Positions 26,411 through 34,867 of a stretch of DNA of 64,000 nucleotides are shown one piece after another. This stretch comes from Clostridium fallax (lineage in GTDB: Bacteria; Bacillota; Clostridia; Clostridiales; Clostridiaceae): the NCBI RefSeq assembly GCF_900129365.1, contig NZ_FQVM01000005.1, positions 1 through 64,000 on the forward strand. The letters are read 5' to 3'. The stretch's first letter is position 1. Every line of letters starts with the position of its first letter. A program made the position numbers and the translations under genes. The notes beneath the pieces were generated by a model. It was not told where the DNA came from. It did not search any database and saw only the letters and a list, made by a program, of their open reading frames with translations.

Positions 26411-26633
26411 ATTTTCTCGTCACCACTTTTCCTACTTTTTCCATAATTTTACCATATATTTCAATTGTAAGTCAAAGGTTTTAAGAATTTAATTATATTC
26501 TTATATTTTTTTATTTTTAATTTAATATTCTATATTAAATTAATACTAGTTAATCTACATTCTTTTATAATATAATAAGTTCTATATAATATTTATATAA
26601 AATTATAAATAAATTTTTGGGGAGGAAATTTAA

Positions 26634-28409
26634 ATGAAAAAGACTATAATAATAGGAACTATCATAATTTTTATTATTAGTTTCCTATTTATTTATTCTA
26701 ATAAAAAGAATAATCTTAATAGTGAGTCTACGCTTCTACTTTATAATGATAAAACTAAAGAAACTTTTAGTTTAGATAACAAATTAGAAAAAACTAAAAT
26801 CGGAGAAAACATATCAAATGTAATTTATTCTTCTAATCTACAAGAATATATATCTATTGATGAAAATTTTAATCTTTATTTTACCAAGAAAGATGGTAAA
26901 AAAGAATTTATAGATTCAAATATACTACCAAATTCTTTTCGTCAATGTATTATAGGAAGCTTAGTATATTATATAAATAATAAAAATGATTTATATATAA
27001 AAGATAGTGGAAAAGAAAAGGTTAAATTGGCAAGTGATGTAATAAAGTTTCACTTATTAGATGAAAATAGTTTTTATTATGTTGATAAAAATTTAAATTT
27101 ATTTTTTGTAAACAATAATAATAAGCCTTTAAAAATTACTGAAAATTCTTCAATTTGTCAATTTAACAGTGATAAAAGTAAAGTATTATACTTTAAAAAA
27201 GATATTATTTACTTAAAAAACTTAAAAACTGGAAAGGAAGAGGCCTTAAATAATAATAGTATCGGCAATTATTTTTTCTTTATAAATAATAAAGATATTC
27301 TTTACGGAGAAATACCTAATGAGAATATGGAAAATCTTGATTTAGATGCAACGATTTTATATTATAAAAAGTATAATTCTCCTTCTCAAAAATTAGATGA
27401 TAGTGTATCATTATACTTCTTAACTAATGATAAAAAAGGAGTTTATTATCTAAAATCAGATAATACTTTAAATTATATTGACTTAGAAAATTTAAAGAAA
27501 TTTAAATTATGTGATGATGTTACCTCAATAAAAAATGTTTATAATGATGCATTTATATTAGATAGTTCTAATAATCTATTTATAATATCCCCTACAGGTG
27601 AAAAAAAATCTTTACCTAAAAATTTTAAGGAAATAAAAGCTTTTAAAAATTCCCTAATTATTTTAACTAAAGATAATAAATTATATAAAAATGATAAAGA
27701 AATATCATCTAATGTTAAATCCTTTAATGTCAGTTTGGATTCACTAGCTTACGTAAATTATAAAAATCAAGTTTATTTTTCAAAAAATGAAGAACCACCT
27801 AAAAAAGTTTTGGAAAATGCTAAAGAGTATGCAAATATTAAAATTTATCAAAACAATTATACTCAATGTTATAATAACATAAATAAAAATTCATCATCAT
27901 TAACTTCCACTGTATATGAAAAAAGTATAAATCTTGATGACTTATATGGCTTTTGGGTAAATAAAAATTTTAATACAGATTTTATTAAGGTAGAGGATGG
28001 AAAATTTACATTCTTAAATATCGCTGGAGAAGATACAGGAGATGTTACTATACTAAAGTCTAGTGAAAACTTTATGCTTATGGAATTTTATAATAGTGAA
28101 ATTAAAAATAATATAGATAAGATAGAATATAATGACAATAGCTTTACCTTTAGAAATAATACATATATAAGAATAGACGAGAAAATATATAATGATTTTT
28201 TATTTAAAGTAAATAATTCAAAAGAAATAGCAAAATCTAGGTTGAATAGTGAAATTAAATTAATAAATACTTGTTATAAAGATAACAAAATCTACTTTAT
28301 ATACACAAAAAGAAATAATATCAACAGTGGAATTGTAGTTGATAGTGATGGAAAAATCTATGATTTCAATAGATTCTTAAATAACAGTGAATTAATATCT
28401 TTAGAATAA
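26634..28409 (+). CDS. Membrane-anchored extracytoplasmic protein, unknown function
   Basis: A 591-residue protein that I cannot assign to a family. Residues 4-21 form a signal anchor (TIIIGTIIIFIISFLFIY). The rest is rich in Asn, Lys, Tyr and Asp, with many short beta-strand-like units such as LYIKDSGKEKVKLAS, LYYKKYNSPSQKL and LYFTKKDGKKEF, resembling a beta-propeller built from irregular repeats. A distinct C-terminal part (from about 440, DLYGFWVNKNF) looks lipocalin- or sheet-like. It starts with GGGGAGGAA upstream, is monocistronic, and lies divergent to the sporulation operon. Codon use matches its neighbours. Confidence 0.8.
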   Translation: MKKTIIIGTIIIFIISFLFIYSNKKNNLNSESTLLLYNDKTKETFSLDNKLEKTKIGENISNVIYSSNLQEYISIDENFNLYFTKKDGKKEFIDSNILPNSFRQCIIGSLVYYINNKNDLYIKDSGKEKVKLASDVIKFHLLDENSFYYVDKNLNLFFVNNNNKPLKITENSSICQFNSDKSKVLYFKKDIIYLKNLKTGKEEALNNNSIGNYFFFINNKDILYGEIPNENMENLDLDATILYYKKYNSPSQKLDDSVSLYFLTNDKKGVYYLKSDNTLNYIDLENLKKFKLCDDVTSIKNVYNDAFILDSSNNLFIISPTGEKKSLPKNFKEIKAFKNSLIILTKDNKLYKNDKEISSNVKSFNVSLDSLAYVNYKNQVYFSKNEEPPKKVLENAKEYANIKIYQNNYTQCYNNINKNSSSLTSTVYEKSINLDDLYGFWVNKNFNTDFIKVEDGKFTFLNIAGEDTGDVTILKSSENFMLMEFYNSEIKNNIDKIEYNDNSFTFRNNTYIRIDEKIYNDFLFKVNNSKEIAKSRLNSEIKLINTCYKDNKIYFIYTKRNNINSGIVVDSDGKIYDFNRFLNNSELISLE

Positions 28410-28412
28410 ATT

Positions 28413-28452
28413 AAAAGATTTAGCATGAAAAATCTCATGCTAAATCTTTTTT
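28413..28452. terminator. Terminator after the 591-residue gene
   Basis: A stem of about 16 bp (AAAGATTTAGCATGA and complement) with a short loop ends in TTTTTT on the plus strand. The opposite side also reads into T, so it may work in both directions. Confidence 0.88.
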
Positions 28453-28462
28453 AAGTATACTA

Positions 28463-28502
28463 AAAAACAATAAATAGTTTTATATAAAAATAAAACTATT
28501 TA
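28463..28502 (-). terminator. Terminator of the Lon-like gene
   Basis: A perfect 12-bp stem TAAATAGTTTTA/TAAAACTATTTA (28471-28502) is followed on the minus strand by TTGTTTTTTAG. Confidence 0.8.
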
Positions 28503-28510
28503 TAATCTAG

Positions 28511-30802
28511 TTATTTACCATATAAAGCTAATTGAAGTTCTATTTTATTTAAGACTTCTTCAATTTTAGAATTATCACTATCCAACAATGTATCTATAGC
28601 ATCATATAGATCTTTCATAATATAAATAGTAAAATCACCATTTTTTACTGCTTCTTCTACTTCGTAGTTTAAAACTATTTCATCTTTGTTATTATAAGGA
28701 ATTAAAACTCCCTTGCCTTTTACAGTATCAATCTCCTTACAAACTTTAAAAAATCCTTCTATTTTTTCATTAACTCCTCCAATAGGCTGAACTTCTCCAA
28801 ACTGATTTAAAGATCCTGTAACTGCTATATTTTGTTTTATAGAAATTTTTGATAAGGCTGAAATCATACATATAGTTTCTGCAACTGAAGCACTATCACC
28901 ATCTAGCATTCCATAAGTTTGTTCAAAACTTAAATGAAAATCTACTGGAATAGTTTTATAAGGATTTATAACTCTATTTAAAACTCCTCTTAATATATTT
29001 AATGATTTTATATGAATATTTCCACTTAAATTACTTTCTCTTTGACCATCTAATATCTTTCCTGTACCCCTACAACATATACAAGTTACTCTAGTAGGAT
29101 TGCCAAATTTATAATATCCAGTATTAATAACAGATAATGCATTTATAGAACCTATCATAGAGGATTTTACCTCTATCATAGTTTTTCCTTCCTTAAAGGA
29201 CTCCATAATTTCCTTTTCTATAAGCTCTTCTGAGTATATGACCTTTTTCACTTCATTTTTTGTTATTTTACTTATACCTTCTTTCTTTGCTAAATTATTA
29301 GATAAATTTAATATTTTATCTAATATAAAATCATCTATAAAAACTTTATTTCTATTTCCTGCTTTTCTAGATAAATATTTTCCTATAGAATTTATAGCAC
29401 CTTTTGTTAAAGGCAAAGTATTATTTTTTTTGCTAGTACTATCAATTAAACTTACTAAATAATCTTTGAGCTTATTATCAATATTTTTGTATGGATTATA
29501 TTCTCCTTTTATTCTAAATAGCTTCTTAAAGTCTTCATCATAATGATATAATAAATCAAAAGATCTATAATCTCCTATTAATACAACTTTTAAATTTATA
29601 TCTATAGGCTCAGGTTTTAATCCATTTAATGCGATAAATTCTAAATGACTCTTATTATAATCATAGCTTAACTTACCACTCATTAAAGTCTTTCTTAAAT
29701 AATAGTAGCTACCTGGATTATCAAATAGGGAATCTACTTTAATAATTAAACACCCTTCATTAGCCTTTAAAATTGATCCTGGATTTATTAAAGATAAATC
29801 TGTTGAATAAACTCCATTATGATTTTCATAGTCTATAGTTCCTATAAGATTATTTATACTAGGATCCTCTTCAAATATTACTTTAGAGCACTCTATTCCT
29901 TCATTATCTACTAATACATTCACTCCATATTTTTGTATTAATTCATTTATTCTATCTTCATCATCATCATAATTCATAGAATATATATTTATAATTTCTT
30001 TTTCAATGTTTATACACATTTCTTTTAAAAACTTTAATGCATCTTTTTCTATTTTAAAAATTTCCTTTAATTCTTCCTTCGCTTCTTTCATTTCATCATC
30101 TAAATAACTTTTATAAATATCTTTTATTTCTTTAATAGAATTTAACTCTATCTCTTTTAATTTTTCTAAAACATTTTCCGCATTAATTTTTAATCTTCCT
30201 GCTTTACTAGTTATTTCTTCCTTGAAATTAGCTTCTAAATTATCATATTCCTTTTCAGTAATTGCTTCTCCTTCTTTTAAAGGAATGAAGGCAAATCCAC
30301 TAGTTGTTGCTTTTAATTCAAATCCTTCATTTTTAGCCATCTCTACTAAATTACTAATAAAACAACTTCTTTTCTTTTGCACATCATCTAAAATTTTCTC
30401 TTTTTCTTCATTTGAAGATGAATGATAAAAATTAAAAATTTTATCTAAATATAAATTTTTTAGTCCTTCTACAAATTCTTTTAACTCTTTCCCTCTTCCA
30501 CCTTCAGTAAATAAACTTTTGGGATTTCTAGACTCATTATTTGTTACATAACATATATCCTTTGGCACTTTTTTATTTTCTTTTAATATTTCAGTTATAT
30601 AACTTTTTAAATTTTTTACTTTTTCCTTTGAAAATTCATCTATAACATATACGTTATATCCTTCTTTATTTATACTTAATGCTGTTTTAATATTTTCATA
30701 GACTTCATTATATTCTAAAATATAATTTTCATCAGTTCTCTTTTTATGATTAATAAAATTTACGTTATATACCACTTCTTGTGGAGTTAACTCTCTTATC
30801 AT
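28511..30802 (-). CDS. Lon-like protease with degenerate ATPase part
   Basis: A protein of about 763 residues related to Lon proteases of the COG1067/LonC type. The C-terminal 200 residues hold a normal Lon proteolytic domain: catalytic Ser in LDGDSASVAETICM and Lys in GGVNEKIEGFF. The N-terminal region has the family start RELTPQEVVYN. Where a Walker A would be expected (after EGYNVYVIDEFSKEKV) there is no GxxGxGK, so ATP-independent action is possible, as in known LonC enzymes. A coiled-coil segment (about 200-290) interrupts the AAA-like part. The start is uncertain: ATG at 30802 fits the family, but a TTG frame begins at 30841. Confidence 0.85.
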   Translation of the reverse strand: MIRELTPQEVVYNVNFINHKKRTDENYILEYNEVYENIKTALSINKEGYNVYVIDEFSKEKVKNLKSYITEILKENKKVPKDICYVTNNESRNPKSLFTEGGRGKELKEFVEGLKNLYLDKIFNFYHSSSNEEKEKILDDVQKKRSCFISNLVEMAKNEGFELKATTSGFAFIPLKEGEAITEKEYDNLEANFKEEITSKAGRLKINAENVLEKLKEIELNSIKEIKDIYKSYLDDEMKEAKEELKEIFKIEKDALKFLKEMCINIEKEIINIYSMNYDDDEDRINELIQKYGVNVLVDNEGIECSKVIFEEDPSINNLIGTIDYENHNGVYSTDLSLINPGSILKANEGCLIIKVDSLFDNPGSYYYLRKTLMSGKLSYDYNKSHLEFIALNGLKPEPIDINLKVVLIGDYRSFDLLYHYDEDFKKLFRIKGEYNPYKNIDNKLKDYLVSLIDSTSKKNNTLPLTKGAINSIGKYLSRKAGNRNKVFIDDFILDKILNLSNNLAKKEGISKITKNEVKKVIYSEELIEKEIMESFKEGKTMIEVKSSMIGSINALSVINTGYYKFGNPTRVTCICCRGTGKILDGQRESNLSGNIHIKSLNILRGVLNRVINPYKTIPVDFHLSFEQTYGMLDGDSASVAETICMISALSKISIKQNIAVTGSLNQFGEVQPIGGVNEKIEGFFKVCKEIDTVKGKGVLIPYNNKDEIVLNYEVEEAVKNGDFTIYIMKDLYDAIDTLLDSDNSKIEEVLNKIELQLALYGK

Positions 30803-31144
30803 AAAATCCCACTCACAAATTGAGAATAAATAATGCCTCAATTAAATAGAGTAGTTCCCTCCCTTAATAAAGTAATCTATTATATAAATATTCTTATATT
30901 AAGATTTTAGGTATAAATTTTTTAAATTTGTTTTCGCAAATTTCACCATATAATAATAAAATTAAACAAAGTATGTATATTAACTTAATACAATTAACTA
31001 TTTTCATATTTTTTCATATTTTGATTAAAATATGAAAATTTTACTTTATATCTAAAACCCTTTAATTACAACAAAAAAAAGGTTGTACAAGACAACCTTT
31101 TTATTACAAAATAAGTAAACCCTTACATATTTTCAAGAAAAATT
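30803..31144. other. Intergenic region between deoC and the Lon-like gene
   Basis: I see no gene here. It contains the deoC terminator (31072-31103), a second 12-bp hairpin (31011-31038, TTTTCATATTTT and complement) and the AAGGGAGGGA Shine-Dalgarno (30856-30865) upstream of the Lon-like gene. Confidence 0.6.
31072..31103 (-). terminator. deoC terminator
   Basis: The stem AAAGGTTGT/ACAACCTTT with a five-base loop is followed on the minus strand by eight T. It sits 40 bases after the deoC stop. Confidence 0.9.
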
Positions 31145-31819
31145 CTAATATGTTGAATTTGATTTTTGACCTTCACAAATAGCTATTGATGCTGATGCTC
31201 CAATTCTATTTGCTCCTGCTTCTACAACTTTAATTGCATCTTCTTGTGATCTAACTCCACCTGATGCTTTAACTCCCATTTCAGCTCCTACAGTTTCTCT
31301 CATTAATTTAACATCTTCTGGAGTTGCTCCACCTGTTGAGAATCCTGTTGAAGTCTTAACAAAATTAGCGCCTGCTTCCTTTGATAATTTACAAGCCATA
31401 ACTTTTTCTTCATCAGTTAAAAGACAAGTTTCTATTATAACTTTAGTTAAAGCCTTTCCTTTAGCTGCATTAACTACTGACTTTATGTCTTCTCTTACAT
31501 AATCATAATCTTTATCTTTTAATTTTCCTATATTTATAACCATATCAACTTCATTAGCGCCATTTTTTATAGCATCTTCTGTTTCAAAAGCTTTAACTGC
31601 TGAAGTATTTGCTCCTAAAGGGAAACCTATAACTGTGCATACCTTTACATCGCTACCTTTTAAAAGTTCTGATGCTAGTTTAACGTTTGCAGGATTTATA
31701 CAAACTGAAGCAAAGTTATATTCTAAAGCTTCCTTACAAAGCTCTCTTATAGCTGCTTCTTTTGTATCTGCTTTTAATGCAGTGTGGTCAATCATTTTTG
31801 CTAAAGTTTTTTTATCCAT
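31145..31819 (-). CDS. deoC: Deoxyribose-phosphate aldolase
   Basis: A 224-residue class I aldolase that splits 2-deoxyribose 5-phosphate into glyceraldehyde 3-phosphate and acetaldehyde in nucleoside breakdown. The Schiff-base lysine lies in NFVKTSTGFSTGGAT, and MIDHTALKADT, VCTVIGFPLG and GVRSQEDAIKVVEAGANRIG are all typical. AGGAGG precedes the ATG. No other nucleoside-salvage gene lies beside it. Confidence 0.97.
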   Translation of the reverse strand: MDKKTLAKMIDHTALKADTKEAAIRELCKEALEYNFASVCINPANVKLASELLKGSDVKVCTVIGFPLGANTSAVKAFETEDAIKNGANEVDMVINIGKLKDKDYDYVREDIKSVVNAAKGKALTKVIIETCLLTDEEKVMACKLSKEAGANFVKTSTGFSTGGATPEDVKLMRETVGAEMGVKASGGVRSQEDAIKVVEAGANRIGASASIAICEGQKSNSTY

Positions 31820-31898
31820 TAAATATTCCTCCTATGATTTAAATGTTTTCTTGTCTATTTACATTATAGTTCAAGAATCGATTATAGTCTACTAGAAA

Positions 31899-32267
31899 TT
31901 ACAAATTATCTTTATAATTTAATTTAGTTAATATTAACTTAGCCATCAATATCATAACTAAAATTAATATTATTATTTGATAAACTAATACAAAATAATT
32001 AAATTTACTTCCTATAATCATTATAATAGACATTAAAACTTTACTAGATAGCATTCCATACATTGCCCACTCTTGCCAAAATAACACTCCCATTAACATA
32101 AGTAAATAAGTTATTCCTAAAGTTAACATCATATTTCCTTGAGTATTAGTAAAATTAATATTTGAAATATTAAAATCAATTTTTGCAAATAAAATTATTG
32201 TACTAACTATTATTAAATCTATAAATAAAAAGCTTAAAATAACATTTTCACTTTTAGTTCTTTTCAT
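31899..32267 (-). CDS. Small integral membrane protein, unknown function
   Basis: A 122-residue protein with four evident membrane helices (about 10-28, 45-65, 68-88, 93-115) and a short basic start MKRTKSE. I do not recognise a family. An AGGAGG Shine-Dalgarno supports the start. It lies between the Nudix gene and deoC on the same strand, with gaps of about 80-100 bases either side. Confidence 0.78.
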   Translation of the reverse strand: MKRTKSENVILSFLFIDLIIVSTIILFAKIDFNISNINFTNTQGNMMLTLGITYLLMLMGVLFWQEWAMYGMLSSKVLMSIIMIIGSKFNYFVLVYQIIILILVMILMAKLILTKLNYKDNL

Positions 32268-32367
32268 GGATTTTACCTCCTAAGTGCTTTAATAATATGA
32301 TTATAACGGTAAAATTCCCTTTAAAAATTATTGTTATCTTAAAGTATTCTTAAAGATACCTTAAATT

Positions 32368-33033
32368 TTATCCTAATATATGTTCTAATTTTTCAATACC
32401 AAAGGCTATTAACTTTGAATGGTCTGAAGCTATTAGTCCACCATCTATAATTTGAAAATCTTTGCTTTTAAGAACTCCTATTTTTCTAACCTTTTTTATA
32501 AGTATACATTCTAAATTAATATCTTTATTTAATAAGGATATTATCCATTTTTCATCATATCCATCTTCTTTTTTTATTCTATTTCGTTTTTTCAAATTAA
32601 CTTTATACCATTTTGCATCAGCTGCATCATCTCCTGCTTTAACTTCTAATTGCTCATCTATTATAGACATATAAGCTACTGTAATAACCCTATCTCGCTT
32701 ATCTCTTTTAGGATCACCAAAAGTTTTAAGTTGTTGTAAATATACATCTTTAACTCCAGTTTCCTCATAAAGCTCTCTCTTAGCAGATTCTTCTAAACTT
32801 TCATCCATTTCAATAAATCCTCCAGGACACGCCCACTTGCCTAATTCTGGAAAATTACCTCTTTTTATTAAAAGCATCTCTACATCTCTTCCAATATTAT
32901 TAGAAGACTTTTCTCCTAATCTAAATATAAGTATATCCACTGTAACTGAAGGTTTTTTGTACTTTGAAGGATCATATTCTTTTAAAAATTCCTCTTCAGT
33001 TTGACCTTTTGAATTTCTAATTTGATTTTTCAT
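32368..33033 (-). CDS. Nudix hydrolase
   Basis: A 221-residue protein with a canonical Nudix box, GFIEMDESLEE...RELYEETGV, in which every conserved position is kept. The PGG before it is typical of ADP-ribose or related pyrophosphatases. The C-terminal 70 residues form an extra domain, reminiscent of the winged-helix part of NrtR-like proteins but not clear enough to call. I start at the ATG at 33033 after GAGGTGA; a GTG at 33042 lies inside that Shine-Dalgarno. It follows dinB by 18 bases, so the two are probably co-transcribed. Confidence 0.86.
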   Translation of the reverse strand: MKNQIRNSKGQTEEEFLKEYDPSKYKKPSVTVDILIFRLGEKSSNNIGRDVEMLLIKRGNFPELGKWACPGGFIEMDESLEESAKRELYEETGVKDVYLQQLKTFGDPKRDKRDRVITVAYMSIIDEQLEVKAGDDAADAKWYKVNLKKRNRIKKEDGYDEKWIISLLNKDINLECILIKKVRKIGVLKSKDFQIIDGGLIASDHSKLIAFGIEKLEHILG

Positions 33034-33051
33034 AAAATTCACCTCTTTATA

Positions 33052-34098
33052 CTAATTGAAAAATGACAATTGACAAATATTATTTTCATTTAATGATGAT
33101 ATAGATAATCCGATGAGTCTTATATTTTCTTCTAATTTAATTGTACTTAATATTTCACAGGCTTCTTTATATATTTCATTCTGAGACCATATATATTTTA
33201 TAAGAGTTTTACTTTTAGTATGGGTTTCAAAAGATGATGTTTTTATTTTTAGTGTAATAGTTTTTCCGCTCACATTTTTGCTTATTAATTCTTCTGATAT
33301 AATTCTTGAAAAATCATTTATATATAGTTTTAATTCTTCCTTATCTTTAGTATCGCTTTTTAATGTTTTTTCTTTACCAATAGATTTTCTCTCTCTTAAA
33401 GCCTTAACTTCTCTATTATCTATACCTCTTATTCTATCATAAATTTCAACACCAAATTTCCCAAAATACTCTATATATAAATCTTTAGAAAGAGAATACA
33501 TATCTTTTATAGTAAAAACACCTATATTATTAAGCTTTTTTACCGATTTTCCTCCTAATCCATAAACCTTTTTTATAGAAAGAGGATATAAGATATCTGG
33601 AATCATATCTTTTGTAATTATTTTAAGTCCATTAGGTTTATTCCAATCTGAGGCTAATTTAGCTAAAAACTTATTATATGATACCCCAATAGATAAACTT
33701 AATCCTATTTCTTCAAATACCCTTTTTTTTATAAGTTTAGATACTTCTAAGCTATCATAATCAGTTTTTGTTATATCTAAATAAGCTTCATCTATACTTA
33801 AAGGCTCTACAATTGGAGTTATATCATAAAATATATCAAAAATTTTATTAGATATTTCTCTATATCTACTGTGCCTTGTAGGCAAGAATATTCCATTTGG
33901 ACATTTAGATTTTGCTAAAAAAATAGGCATAGCAGAATGTACACCAAATTTTCTTGCTTCATAAGAACAAGTAGCAACTACTCCTCTTTCTGATGTTCCA
34001 CCTACAATTACTGGTTTTCCTTTAAGACTTTTATTATCTAAAACTTCTACCGATGCAAAAAAAGCATCCATATCTACATGTAAAATTCTTCTTTCCAA
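33052..34098 (-). CDS. dinB: DNA polymerase IV
   Basis: A Y-family translesion polymerase of about 348 residues. HVDMDAFFASVEV holds the first metal aspartate, and SIDEAYLD the catalytic Asp-Glu pair. The little-finger domain follows, and the C-terminal QLSFF is a likely beta-clamp binding motif. I start at the TTG at 34098, eight bases after AAGGTG; the GTG at 34107 abuts the Shine-Dalgarno. No LexA box is evident in the upstream region. Confidence 0.94.
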   Translation of the reverse strand: MERRILHVDMDAFFASVEVLDNKSLKGKPVIVGGTSERGVVATCSYEARKFGVHSAMPIFLAKSKCPNGIFLPTRHSRYREISNKIFDIFYDITPIVEPLSIDEAYLDITKTDYDSLEVSKLIKKRVFEEIGLSLSIGVSYNKFLAKLASDWNKPNGLKIITKDMIPDILYPLSIKKVYGLGGKSVKKLNNIGVFTIKDMYSLSKDLYIEYFGKFGVEIYDRIRGIDNREVKALRERKSIGKEKTLKSDTKDKEELKLYINDFSRIISEELISKNVSGKTITLKIKTSSFETHTKSKTLIKYIWSQNEIYKEACEILSTIKLEENIRLIGLSISSLNENNICQLSFFN

Positions 34099-34286
34099 AA
34101 TACTCACACCTTAAAAGTTATATACTTTATTAATTATATTGTATACGAATAAATTATTCTATTAAAAATATAATAATTTATAAATACTGAATTATCTTAG
34201 CTTATTTTTCAATAATGGTTAATTAAATTCAGTATTAGTAGAATATCTCAATTTATATGTTAAGTATTTAAATATACCTAATGTTA

Positions 34287-34295
34287 TGCTATAAT
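34287..34295 (+). promoter_or_regulatory. Extended -10 promoter
   Basis: TGC followed by TATAAT (34290-34295) forms an extended -10 about 60 bases before the start of the small plus-strand gene. The -35 (TTTAAA) is weak. Confidence 0.5.
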
Positions 34296-34358
34296 ACTTA
34301 CTAGTTTAATAGGTTTATGTTTGGACTAATACATCATATTTGTAAAGGAGTTATAGTT

Positions 34359-34769
34359 ATGGGATTTAAAGAAAAAATGTCTAAATACTACACAGAGTCC
34401 TATATAAAAAAATATGGAGATAGAATGGCTCAATTCCAAGGTACTGTAGTATCTGTTAAAGTAGAAGAAAAGACTATTTTATGGATATTCCATAAAATCG
34501 CTGCTACTTTAATCATTAGACCTGAAAGAAGTAAAGCTATTATAAAATGTGTTTATAATAAAAATAAATGGTTTAAAAAGCCTTCATTTATTCAGATTAA
34601 TCAAGGAAATAACGTTTTAATTCAAGGGTTAAAAGGTAAAAAAGGTAAGGATAATAGAGAAATTATTCAAATTATGAATGTTTTAAACTTTACCACTAAA
34701 AAGGACTTAGTTCCTGTAGATCATTCTCAAATAAAAAAAGCAAAGCAACAAGCAACGAAAATGAGATAA
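34359..34769 (+). CDS. Small OB-fold-like protein, unknown function
   Basis: A 136-residue basic protein. The central region (about 25-110) alternates short strands, with FQGTVVSVKVEEKTI, ATLIIRPERSKAIIKCVYN and GNNVLIQGLKGKKGK, a pattern resembling nucleic-acid-binding OB folds. The Lys/Arg-rich tail (KKAKQQATKMR) fits RNA or DNA contact. No family is certain. I start at the ATG after AAAGGAG; the longer frame from 34317 lacks a Shine-Dalgarno. It is monocistronic, with its own promoter and terminator. Confidence 0.8.
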   Translation: MGFKEKMSKYYTESYIKKYGDRMAQFQGTVVSVKVEEKTILWIFHKIAATLIIRPERSKAIIKCVYNKNKWFKKPSFIQINQGNNVLIQGLKGKKGKDNREIIQIMNVLNFTTKKDLVPVDHSQIKKAKQQATKMR

Positions 34770-34777
34770 TAAAAAAT

Positions 34778-34814
34778 AAAAAGCTTCCTAAAATTTTAGG
34801 AAGCTTTTTATTTT
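34778..34814. terminator. Bidirectional terminator
   Basis: A perfect 32-bp palindrome (AAAAAGCTTCCTAAAA and complement) ends in T on both strands. It separates the convergent OB-fold-like gene and the Ca2+ ATPase gene. Confidence 0.9.
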
Positions 34815-34867
34815 TTATTATAATATATTTTATAGATATTATAAATTCTAAAATAGCATTTTAAAAT

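Noticed and set aside
26411..26520. Sigma-H promoter for the spoIIA operon
   Set aside because: AGGAAAA is present, but I could not find a matching -10 at proper spacing, so I did not call it.
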